From Opisthorchis felineus (lineage: Eukaryota; Platyhelminthes; Trematoda; Opisthorchiida; Opisthorchiidae), in the NCBI GenBank assembly GCA_004794785.1, contig SJOL01004042.1, forward strand, positions 109,205 through 173,204: a stretch of DNA of 64,000 nucleotides, given 5' to 3'. The notes below the pieces were generated by a model. The model ran no database searches, had not been told where the DNA came from, and was given only the letters and a program-made list of their open reading frames with translations. This document shows, piece by piece, positions 51,950 through 61,660 of the stretch. The position numbers and the translations under genes are program-made. Numbering within the stretch: position 1 is the first letter of the stretch; every line of letters begins with the position of its first letter.

Positions 51950-52146
51950 CTGATCTAAATCCACTCTCGATCTCGCCAGATGAACGAAGGCAGCTACAGA
52001 CTACCACCAACCCCACTCCCGTCATATTCAGTAAAATTAGTGGATTGATGCTGACCCCGGCCATGCTGGATGTTCCAACAAACCTACGTCAATTGAATGG
52101 TGAAGGATTTGAGAACCGGAACCACTACGTCGAGAGACTTGCGTAG
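51950..52146 (+). CDS. Candidate two-exon gene, exon 2
   Basis: The acceptor is gtaccacaatgattcag|CT (phase 1). The frame is open for 64 residues to TAG, starting DLNPLSISPDERRQLQTTTN and ending ENRNHYVERLA. It is polar and Pro/Asn-rich. No domain is recognised, and no poly(A) hexamer was noticed nearby. Confidence 0.28.
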
Positions 52147-53339
52147 ATACTCACAGTGCACTTTGAAAACGGACCTTTGAGCAGGGTGTTTATGCGGAGA
52201 ACCGCTCTTTGCTTCTGAGTTTCAAAACCGGACTCACTCACCGTTGTGAGGCAATGTGATGATCCCAAAAAATCCATTCTACTTTTCTCAAACTCACGTG
52301 AACGTCTGCACTAACCTACTGCGAGTTTGTAAACACACATGTGTCATGGGCTTTGACAAAGAAAAGGAGTAGTTCAAGAGCTATTTCAAGGTAGAAAGTG
52401 TACTAAGATAGTTTTTTCACCCTGTCATGATAAAGTGAGACTGCATAGTTGCAACTAAGACATCGGAACAATGGCAAGTTATTCCGGGAGATTGTATTGA
52501 TTTTAGATCTGAAGGTAAGCTAGTGAGCACTTAGCAAGTCGGCACAGAGTCTTAGTGAGAATCTCCTACAGATAAAGCGGAATCTGAAGCATAGTCCAAT
52601 GCTTGTGTATGTCAGATAAGCGAAGAAATTGCGGTCCGCTTAAGAGATGAATTCAATGAACGCGAATAATTACTGGACAGCGACAAAAAGCTAAATTGAA
52701 ATACACCCTAAAAACGAGCATTCTTCAGCGGGAACTTTATCGCTGATCCGAAGACAAAGAAACAATTATGCGTTCATTTATTCATTTATTTGTACATCTA
52801 CTTATAAATTTATTTGCGGGTATTTATCGTTAGTAGAATAGAAAAATATATCGAGCAATGTGCCATAGTTTGCTGTAAAAAAAGCGCAACATTCTTTCAG
52901 TATATTTCTATCAGTCGGAGGTCTTTATGGGTTATCCCCTACATGTTTTCGCCCATCGGATGCCTGGAAACACAAATGCTGTTCGTATGGTAAGTTTGTT
53001 TCTTCGATGGAAACTTAGAAGGGAAATGTATATATGAAATGTTAATGAATATGTGTAGCGATGTAAGGTAGTCGAAGCAACAATAACGGTAGAAAGGAAT
53101 CCAGCCTACTCACCATTCCCTCTTCAGTTTGTTTCTATGAGAATCCTTCACTGTCTGGTTCGTCGAAGGCACTTCTGTCCTGTATTGGAGCATGTTGTTT
53201 TTGACGCTGGTAGAAGAAGCTGAGTCGCAAAAATTGCGAAGTTCAAGAAGAGTTGGGAAGCACTGTTAAAGTTTGGCTTTCAGTTGCCTTCTGAATGTGA
53301 AAAATGGAGAGTTCTGTTCACCTAAACTAGTTCGAACCT
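52147..53339. other. No gene recognised
   Basis: AT-rich spacer with TTTATT-rich patches near 52.78-52.82 kb. Nothing else is supported. Confidence 0.5.
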
Positions 53340-53793
53340 GTTGTCTAGACGTAACACACTACTCATAAGGCTACTGAACATTTTACAACAACCCATAACC
53401 GGTTTCTGTCTTGTTGGGCTTATTACATAGGTGCAGTCCCAGAGTTTCTGTCAACCTTATGTCCATCTTGAAGCCAAATTGGACAGATTTCGTCAAGCAC
53501 TCGCGTTTGCGCACGGATTTGCTTTTGACAGGAGACTCAATTGAATCCAGCTGAATCTCTCGTTTATGATGGTCCGCCTCAACTGAATGTGCCACACACA
53601 CAAGGGCGAAACCGTTCGTCGGCTTTCGAACAATTTTCAGAAAACTTGTGGGCAGTATGTTACTTCTAGGTGAAAACGTATTGTGGTGTCTCGAATATCG
53701 TACTAACTGAAACATGAGGCGGCCTGGTGCATCACATCCAGTTGAATCGGACTGTCATAAACGAGGAATTCAGCTGGACTCATTTGAGTCTCC
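53340..53793. repeat. Foldback (inverted-repeat) element, copy C
   Basis: This is the clearest copy. The left arm at 53531-53569 and the right arm at 53755-53793 are 39 bases each and are reverse complements with four mismatches by my count (ggagactcaa ... cgtttatga). The 185-base middle is not obviously coding. The 190 bases to the left, starting near tagacgtaacacactactca, are shared with the other two copies. No transposase is present. Confidence 0.75.
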
Positions 53794-55290
53794 AGTCAGA
53801 AGGAAAAATTCGTAGTTTAAGTTTGTTTTTCTGGACATAACCGAAATTCCTTTATTTCATTTCATCCAACTCCTAGCCCTGTTACGGCAGATATTCTTGT
53901 CCAGAAACAGATTACTCAAAAACAGAAATTTCATCGTTACACTTTGACTGATAGCTGTCTTCACTGCGTGGTGGTGTTGATTACTGTGCTTCTCCAGGAC
54001 GTTGTTTAAAATGTTCGAAATATTTGTTCAAGTTCAAAGTGGCCCTGGTGGTTTTCAACAGTGATTGATATAGGCATTTAAATTTTGATAGAGTGGGATG
54101 ATTTTGAGGTTTTGTCTTGCGAATGAAACTGTTAAACCCTTAAAAACCTAGAATCACTGTAAAGTCGTTTCATCCTTGATGATCAACCTTAGTTGACGAT
54201 TTCTGCAGGTGATTGATCACTGGTGTCTTTATCCTATAAAAAGAATCCGTTGGAGGGTAAGAGTATCCAAGCAAGGTGTCAAATGCTACCAACACGGAAT
54301 GTGAAGTCAAGGTGAACTTCCCCATTAATTAATTTTTCAGTGATTTACCCCTGACGCAGTGCTGAATTGCACTGCCAAATTGGAGAATAACCATATACCC
54401 GTATATCCGTTGTCGACATAAACGCTGATGGCCTTGCACTATGCACTGCTTATGGAATTCGTCCACGGAACCTGATCAGTTAGAATTCCACATAAGACAC
54501 ATAGTGGACTGTCTTTGTTGGATCAAAGTGATCCAGGACATTAGTTGAGTTGATGTCTCTTCACACTGATCAACATGAGAAGTACTTAGGATGACAGTCC
54601 GCCAGTTTACACACAGTTTCTTGATTTATTTTGGATGCTTTTGAGTAAAAGTAGACGGGCTGTTTTCAACTTGGATAGAAAACTCTAACGATGATCAGTT
54701 GAGAAAAAAGTGTAAGAAAGAATAATGGAAAGCTTCATTTGCCAATAACCTAACAATACCCTTTTTACTTGATAATACAAGATGATGCATATGATGTAAT
54801 ACTGGATTACCGCCTTACATTTTAGATCGAGAAGTTTCGTTATTTGTATAATGTAGTTTAAACAGATACTCATAGTGGCCCACTGAAAGTCTAAGAAACC
54901 TAAAGTTCCTTCGATATGAAGTCCAAATGTCCTCAGGTGGATGCAGAGACTTGGGTTCCAAACGACAGGGTGGACGTATGATCAGGACTGCCAACTTCAC
55001 AGAATGTATCTATAGACCTCCGCCGGGAGGTTTCAGTATTCGCGTCGGGTCACCATAAAGATCTCACCGAGATATATTTTTGAAAACTTCAAGATGCAAT
55101 GACATAAAAAAGTTACAGAAAAATATCCACCAAAATAGGGATGAACATTTGTTACATCTGCTGCAAACTGTACAAAAATTTTGGTGGAATGCTGAATTTG
55201 TGGACTGAGGAAAGCACTTGTGTTAGGAAAAAGTTTATTTTCTTCAGTTATGTTCAAGCTTCAAGATGCTATTTGAATAGCTTTGGGTAC
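53794..55290. other. No gene recognised
   Basis: Only short, unrecognised open frames; presumably intronic if the minus-strand gene model is right. Confidence 0.45.
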
Positions 55291-55449
55291 TTCCAGGCTT
55301 CAAAGATGAGAACGTGATCGCAAATCTCATGATACTGCAAAGTGACTGGCTAAATTTTAGTTGAACATGGATTAGTACATCTTGTCGTGTGGGTATTAAC
55401 CCAGAGATGGCGGCTGGAAAGTCGTTTGTTGACATTTTCGCACAGCCCG
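55291..55449 (-). CDS. Candidate minus-strand gene, exon e
   Basis: The minus-strand acceptor aaaaattcattttag|CG enters in phase 1, matching exon d. The frame begins GCAKMSTNDFPAAISGLIPT and stays open to a stop at 55244. The donor chosen (CCTGGAA|gtaccc) is weak, so the right edge is uncertain. No domain is recognised. Confidence 0.3.
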
Positions 55450-56060
55450 CTAAAATGAATTTTTGTTACTGATATTTGATCAGACGGCCGTTGCTTTGTT
55501 TGCCGAGCTTGGTAATTAGCCTGCAAACGTTTCGTTCTCAGTAGAGGTGACATCGTCATTGAGCACTCGACTTAGGACGCGGACCTAAACCCCCCGAAAA
55601 GAAGCTATCCAACAGACTGATGGAATAAGTTACATAAGGACGACAACGCAACACCAACTGTGAACAAGCCAATGAGATTGCAAGAAAGGTATGCACCAAA
55701 TTGCCAACAAAAGTAGAGGATAGCAGATCCTTTTCAGCAAGCAAGTGAGAAGTAACTACCCACTAGCAGTGCTCATTGACGTTGCCTCCCAGAATGGGGA
55801 CGAAGCGATTGTGAGCTAATCGTGAAGCTCGGGGAACAGGTCAGCGGTCATCTGATTGGCCATCAGAATTTATTTTATTTTTTCTGTCAGAATTTATCAA
55901 GTCCCTGCAACAGACCACGACAACGAATCGATAATAGACGATAGTCTGAAGGACCTGTGAACAGAAGAAAAGAATCGCTACACAAAATGCCGCCAACTAT
56001 CATATTTGTCACGAAGAAGTTTCGGTTTCCCGGTAACATATGACCAAAATTCACACTTAC

Positions 56061-56172
56061 AAGTTTCAGATGGCGGGAAAGTTGCATTCCCATTCGTATG
56101 CGCACAACTCTTGTCGCCAGAAACCGGATCCGATTTGAAATATTTTGTAATTTTCGTGTCAGTTTCTCCAGC
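56061..56172 (-). CDS. Candidate minus-strand gene, exon d
   Basis: The minus-strand acceptor cttttcgttgttcgaccag|GCT and the donor GAAACTT|gtaagt are both strong. The exon runs phase 0 to phase 1 over 37 codons: AGETDTKITKYFKSD, then a polar stretch to PPSET. DTKITKYF resembles a PCNA-interacting (PIP) box, with Ile and Tyr-Phe correctly spaced but no Gln at the first position. That is a suggestion only. Confidence 0.45.
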
Positions 56173-56490
56173 CTGGTCGAACAACGAAAAGTCTTATTTT
56201 GAATGTAATGAGAAAGATGTTATGCACTACAGAAATCAGGCATGAGAAGAGAATATATTCACTCCGAAAAATTGATTTTGGCGGAGGGAACATGATGACA
56301 ATAGCAAGTGCTTTAAAAGTAGTTAGAAAGGCGCGAAGACGAACCTGATCGGGTCCTGCCAGAATCATTTATACCGATGGATAGTAAAGACATTAAACAG
56401 TGCTGGTTTTAGAAAAAAATGGTTGTCCATGACCTTCTAACACTGTTATTTATGCAAAACGGACGACCATTTGTAATAAACTATCTAAAG

Positions 56491-56510
56491 GCATATATAT
56501 ATATATATAC
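56491..56510. repeat. (TA)n microsatellite
   Basis: About nine TA units. On the minus strand it immediately follows the donor of candidate exon c (TCTGAG|gtatata), so its length could affect splicing if that exon is real. Confidence 0.93.
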
Positions 56511-56735
56511 CTCAGACGGTTTTGATGCACTGGGGTCACCTTTGTTTTTTTCGATCACATTGTGTTGCTTTTCCACACAAGCAAGTTCCATAAATTTACT
56601 TGGTTTTAGGGCTGTTAAATGCTTTGTTCCACATTGATGTTGCTGACGCGCCGAGGCGGATGACGCTGGCGACGATCGGCACTTTGACACATCAGACTTG
56701 GAAGCATGTTTATAGGACAATCCTTGCCGGAGCGG
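56511..56735 (-). CDS. Candidate minus-strand gene, exon c
   Basis: The minus-strand acceptor aaggttcgcactaacag|CCG opens 75 codons, phase 0 at both ends, to a donor TCTGAG|gtatat. The peptide is Ser/Lys/Ala-rich and looks disordered (SKSDVSKCRSSPASSASARQ, later KNKGDPSASKPSE). It joins exon d in phase. The opposite strand also carries a 95-codon open frame here, but the minus reading fits the neighbouring exons. Confidence 0.42.
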
Positions 56736-57046
56736 CTGTTAGTGCGAACCTTCAAGATTCTGAAGATTACTCCTCACAATCAAAGCCTATTCGCTTTCAT
56801 ATTTTCAAACCGATATTCAGAAATTCTAAATATTTGTTTCTGATGGTTTATCCAAATTATTCTAGGGAGATTGGGTTGAATTTCTAACAGCTTTCATAAG
56901 GACATAAAAGCAATTGGAAATAACCTAGTCGACCGGTTTTTGGGGCAACTAAAAGAAGTATCAGTTTTTGTTGACACTCTTAGCTGCAATCCAGGTTTTG
57001 TGAGATCAAACAGTATTTTACTGCAGCTGCAATCCGCGACTAGTTA

Positions 57047-58079
57047 TTAATCCATAGTTCCTCCCGACTGTTGTTCTGTATTTTTGCACGTTAAACTAAA
57101 CCTTTGCAACCGGTCTTTCAGCGTCCACCTTTGGTCACCTGCAGCAGTCTTTATTGGTACTACCTTAACTGGATGACGATCAGACTGTTTGGAAAGCAGT
57201 AGGTGATTCAATATATGCTCAGTAGTTGAGCGAGTATCATTCAGAAGCCTTTTCAAAACTATCGCTTTATGGTGGATTTTAGTTAGCAGCGTTTCATTTA
57301 CGAATCGAGCCCCATCATTTTTTCAATAGAGCGTTTAAAATTTCCAGACTCCTATAATCACCCTATTCCACCAGTCTGTATGATGGTTTGGCCCGGTAAT
57401 ACCCAATAATCAGGAAACTTTTAGGGGCTCAGCAACATAAATTAATGCCACCGTAAGAAATAATGGCCTAGGCACTAGAAAGGTCTACACCGGTTTGGGT
57501 GACCCTGATGTGTTTCTATGGAGAGATGGACACCAAATGAAGTGCTGCTGCTCATTGTTGGTCCTTGATAAAAATGCATACATCCTAAGACAACCTTTGA
57601 TGTCTAGCATACTGAAAGGTGTACATATAGTTACCATTCACCATTGTCACTAAATGAATGACCTTTAATTCATCCTCTCGAATGATAGGAATAAACCGTT
57701 TTTAGAAGATATTGGACATAACTCTGACCATAGAAATAACCTTGTACACCGACAAATGGCCGTCACTCTAGTGAATAGTAACGTGTATAGCAGAGTGACT
57801 GTGGAGCCTTCTTGGAAATTTTCTGGCTTTGATAAGCCACAGAATTTTTTAATCAGCCCCTCTTCCCTAGCTCAGAGCTTTCTTTGGATTACCACACTGA
57901 AATAATCAGGTGAATTTGATCGTGTTGGAATCGTGGTCGCACTTCAGAAGGACGGATAAATTGTCGCTTTTGGTGAAGCCACAGCATGAATTATACAGGA
58001 AGTTGTCACAGGATTGGCCTTTAGACGAAGAAAATATGTGTATATAGTATAGTATATATATAGTTATGTAAAAAAAACA
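57047..58079. other. Unassigned minus-strand frame; otherwise no gene
   Basis: A minus-strand frame at about 57318-57047 is open for some 90 codons (NHLLLSKQSDRHPVK in the middle, RWTLKDRLQRFSL later). It could supply an exon of the same minus-strand gene, using donors GTTAAG|gtagta or GCTGCAG|gtgacc. I could not fix its borders. The remainder is spacer. Confidence 0.3.
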
Positions 58080-58330
58080 GGAAACAGGTAAGGGAGAGCA
58101 GAAGTCACTTAGGTTGAGATGGGAGGGACTCCGTCTTGTAAATGAAGCCGATCTGTGCTGAAAGACCGAGGAGCACTGTATAGCTGTTCCATCCTTATTG
58201 GGAATCATCAGCAGTGCACATCTCACGAAACTCCGGTGAGTTTCGAACCCACGACCAACTTTTCAGTAAGTTAAACACAACCGTTCGTCCACAAACGGCT
58301 GATCAGCATGTGATTAATCAGCACTTAGGC
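58080..58330 (-). mobile_element. tRNA-like SINE, different family
   Basis: On the minus strand a box-A-like TGGACGAACGG (about 58288-58298) is followed some 30 bases later by a box B-like GGGTTCGAAACTC (58231-58248). The body then reads gatgtgcactgctgatgatt, and later cagtgctcctcggtctttca, a style common in invertebrate tRNA-derived SINEs. It does not align with the 9.5/26.2 kb family. Only one copy is seen here, apart from a 30-base similarity at 35.39 kb, so boundaries are approximate. Confidence 0.42.
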
Positions 58331-59320
58331 AGGACATAGCGCTGTTCATCCTTCAGTCAAGGCCTCCACATCAAGCGGTTACACGTGTTGACTAGCTCCT
58401 CGGGAAGCGACTTCTCAGATGGAGGTTTAACTCATCGGGTAACTTTTCCCCTTCACCTGAGCTACTTATAGCTTGTCGGTAGTTTGAGCTTTGGGAATAT
58501 ACAGTGAATTGACAATAGTTCTTTGGAGAACCTGTGGTTCAACGTTATGAAAACAATGAGGTAACTACATCAGTAAATAAACAATCAGAAAAAGTTTGAT
58601 TTGACGTCAGCGCCTTCGACCGTGCGTGAATATCAAGTCAGACTGCTGCAAAAAATGTTCAAAGGCGTGGTTAAATTAAATCTTCAACAAACGTTTCATC
58701 CACTGCCGGTTAAGTTTTCTCTTTGTCTCCTTTTCCACACTACTACTGGTTTCGCTCTCTGAATCACTCCATTCATAAAGACAAACACTTGCCCAAAGAT
58801 CAGGGAAAAACAAGGGCAAAAATACTGAAAGACCTCGCAAAAATATAATGACTATGAGGTAGCGTTATATGTTAATTAGGAAACTGGATCTCACGTCAAG
58901 TAATGGTAACTTATCTGATTTTATGTGACTAGGCAGCTCCATACAAGGAAAAACTTTAATTTTTTATTCTGATGGCTGAACGAGTAGTGTTTCACGATAG
59001 GTGATTAGCATACACGATTTCTTCCAAACTGCAATACACAAGATACCGCACAAAAACTAATAACAAACTAACAAAGTAGAAGTGGATGGCTGCGAATGCT
59101 AATTCCTCGATTGCAAATGCTCCAAGCATATGAACTGGTAATTAGCAGATCCTCCGCAAGCACCGTGAATATCTTGGAACAGCTATTTAAGTAGCCGCCA
59201 GAAATCAGATTCTCATCGAATTCATTGCGAGGTCTAAACCAAGCAAAAGCGCAGCAAACTCGGCTCGAGTGTTAATTAACAAGTTTAACTTCGTGTGGTG
59301 CAGTATATGGAAATCTTAAA

Positions 59321-59452
59321 GTCAAAACACAGCATGATGGAATAAGACGTTATAGTCTGACATTTCGGGTGCCACGGACAACCTTTTTTCACTGTTAATG
59401 CATCCGAAACGTCAGATTACAATATCTTATTCCACTACAGTGTGTTTTGACC
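59321..59452. repeat. Long imperfect palindrome (MITE-like)
   Basis: The left arm starts gtcaaaacacagcatgatgg. The right arm ends ccactacagtgtgttttgac. The arms are roughly 50 bases each, diverged, around a loop of about 25 bases. The arrangement is that of a small foldback MITE. Phrases such as tggaataagatgtt also occur near 20.70 kb, hinting at other copies. Confidence 0.75.
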
Positions 59453-59509
59453 TTAAAAATTCCGTAAAAACATCAGAACACGAAAATCTCAAACATACTT
59501 CACATTCAG

Positions 59510-59649
59510 CTTCCAATAATACCACAGTTTTGTACGTTGAGTTCCAAATCGGCTCTGCTCTATTCATCAAATCTAGCAAAACATCACTCTCAGAATTCAG
59601 TCCTTTAAATGTTCTGGTGGTAATACATATTAGTTATGAAATTTGTGAG
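59510..59649 (+). CDS. Candidate plus-strand gene, exon 1 of 3
   Basis: The acceptor is aacatacttcacattcag|CT and the donor TTTGTGAG|gtaagt, both good. The exon runs phase 1 to phase 0 over 46 codons, SNNTTVLYVEFQIGSALFIK at the start and HISYEICE at the end. It joins the next two exons in phase. The product is unrecognised. It starts about 60 bases right of the long palindrome. Confidence 0.33.
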
Positions 59650-59745
59650 GTAAGTGTTACACGTTTAGGAGGGAGGGTATTAAATTAGAACCTTGTGAGC
59701 ACTTGACTGGTTACGATCTTTTGATACAATGTTATCTGGAGTCAG

Positions 59746-60011
59746 GGGTGTGAATTAACGCTTCACTGCAAATTAGGTGAAAAGAAAAATAATGCCCTTA
59801 AACTGGAACATGGTGTCTTTGAGTTGCCTTTATCTGTTGGTCGGATTACTGTAACTGATATCTACCTTTTTGGTGGAGATTTACCGTGCGAATGTCTGGT
59901 CCAAACCAGTGACAGACACTCCATTTGCCTGTTCGACTCTGCGCATTCTCGGCTTTTTTACGGTAGCTCTACCGACGTTGTCTGTCGTATGCACACGCAA
60001 GCAAACTGCAG
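59746..60011 (+). CDS. Candidate plus-strand gene, exon 2 of 3
   Basis: The frame is open from 59725 and uses a weak acceptor gttatctggagtcag|GGG. The donor is AACTGCAG|gtagcc, phase 2. The 88-codon peptide has beta-rich, hydrophobic-alternating character (SVGRITVTDIYLFGGDLPCE, then VQTSDRHSICLFDSAHSRLF), of the kind found in beta-propeller repeats. No family is named. The adjacent minus-strand candidate exon at 60358-60209 lies in the intron that follows. Confidence 0.36.
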
Positions 60012-60208
60012 GTAGCCGTTATATTGGCATTCAATAATTCGCAATGGCAGGTTTAAAGTAGAATGAACGTTTCTAAACAAGACGTAAAATAATCTTTGTC
60101 ATACTCCTCACTAATCGCTAATAGCGTATAAATTGTCTTTATCCCGAAGTATGTGGTTCGAATCATAACGTTAGCATGGTTGATATTTAAGATACACGTG
60201 ATACTTAC

Positions 60209-60358
60209 TGTTATCAAATTTATCCAACTGGGCACTTCATTTCCATCCGTAAAATAACTGCTTGAAACTGAAGTCTCTCTAGCAATCGAGCAATCAAGAT
60301 CTTTTTCACTATCCATACTCTTTTTGGACGGCTCCTCAGTCTGATCTTCTGGCACCCC
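60209..60358 (-). CDS. Candidate minus-strand gene, exon b
   Basis: Both minus-strand splice sites are strong: acceptor ttccatcatctatactttccag|GGG and donor GATAACA|gtaagt. The 150-nt exon is phase 0 at both ends. It encodes an acidic, Ser-rich peptide (GVPEDQTEEPSKKSMDSEKD, then SSYFTDGNEVPSWINLIT). The opposite strand is not open in this stretch. It links in phase to exon a2 and to exon c, though another exon may lie between b and c. Confidence 0.45.
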
Positions 60359-60460
60359 CTGGAAAGTATAGATGATGGAACTAACTATTTTATGCAAAAT
60401 AAAACAGAAACACCTTGTTTGCATGAGATGCATGAAGGAGTGCTTTACCATACCTCTTAG

Positions 60461-60604
60461 AGTGATTGGATTTTCAGCCGCAAACGGAATAGTTCATACT
60501 TCGTTTTACTTCGAATTATCTCTGCTAAACGCTACTCAGTCAAAGTTCGGTATAAAATCATTTTCATTCGAACCATACACACTGATCACAATGTATTTGC
60601 TCAG
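60461..60604 (+). CDS. Candidate plus-strand gene, exon 3 of 3
   Basis: The acceptor is tttaccatacctcttag|A and the donor TTGCTCAG|gtaggc. Phase 2 to phase 2 agrees with the preceding exon. The 47-codon peptide begins VIGFSAANGIVHTSFYFELS and ends FEPYTLITMYLL. The continuation was not found. Confidence 0.33.
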
Positions 60605-61111
60605 GTAGGCGCTGTGAACAGAGTTTTCTAGGCAAATAGATTAAATTTACTGATATCTTCTAGATGCATCATGGGATTTCCAGCAATCCATATCTAGCGT
60701 AATAGCTTTTTCGAACAGCACGGTGTTCTGGATGTTACTGCTATTAACCAATAAATGGACTTGGTAAACGGGGGAATTGGCAGAAGGTCTGAAACGTCAC
60801 GTGACTATGGCAGCTCACTGGACCCCCTGCTAGTAGACATATTGAAATTTGGGTAAGAAACTCAAAAACGACAACAATTTAATCTTGTGCAGCATGGTCA
60901 GAGTTAGCAGAAATGCTGTCACGAATTAATGAAAGAAGTGCAAACCAAACTGCCGGACCGCTGAGGGCACTCCCCACTTTAATACTGCAATTACTGCAAA
61001 TGATAAAGAATGGTATTAGAAGAAAAATCAAAAGATGAAATTACACTTGAAAGTATTGTCTTGGTTAGTCTACACTTGAAGAGGGCAATCTAATCTGTGC
61101 ATTGGAATATT

Positions 61112-61139
61112 GGGACGCTCGTTGGATATCGAGCGTCCC
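61112..61139. repeat. Perfect 10-bp hairpin
   Basis: gggacgctcg and cgagcgtccc flank an 8-base loop (ttggatat), followed by ttt. It is GC-rich against an AT-rich background and probably intronic on the minus-strand model. It may be a structured RNA element, but nothing confirms that. Confidence 0.7.
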
Positions 61140-61569
61140 TTTCTATGCTCACGTCAGACTCAGTTTTGTAGCTAATTTCTAAGTCTCAAAGTATGAAGTG
61201 AAACAGATTGAGCGTCTTTGGAACTTACCTTCTGGTATGCATTCGAGCTTACTGTCGGTTCGTCCACCCTAAATTCAAGTTGAAAATGATTTATCACTCA
61301 GGTGCAGATCAGTACGATTGACTAGTGCATTCTATCACCTTGTATCAAGCGCTAGCGTAATATACGTTTCACTCGTATCTGCTGGGTATTTATCAATTCC
61401 AAAACGTCTCAAATCAATACGCAGTCTGAGATGGAGTTGAAAACCTTTCGAAAATCCAGATAAAATGAACTTTCTTCAGATCGACTGCGTTCTAACTTGC
61501 AGCAATCGGGATGAACTCAGAGGAATTATGATGAAAAGTTGCAGTCGTGCATAGTATAGTAAGTCCTAC

Positions 61570-61660
61570 CCAAGTATCTGTATTAACACCAACTTCGTAA
61601 ATTTTTCGTTGCTGGTTTTGCTGAAAATGGCCCGCAAGGCTGAAGGTACTCCGATTATTG
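61570..61660 (-). CDS. Candidate minus-strand gene, exon a2
   Basis: The minus-strand acceptor gagttttaaccgttcag|C and the donor GATACTTGG|gtagga bound a 91-nt exon, phase 2 to phase 0. It encodes NNRSTFSLAGHFQQNQQRK and then IYEVGVNTDTW. It joins exon a1 (leaving phase 2) and exon b (entering phase 0). A second frame over the same DNA is also open for 74 codons, so the choice rests on the phase agreement. Confidence 0.38.
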
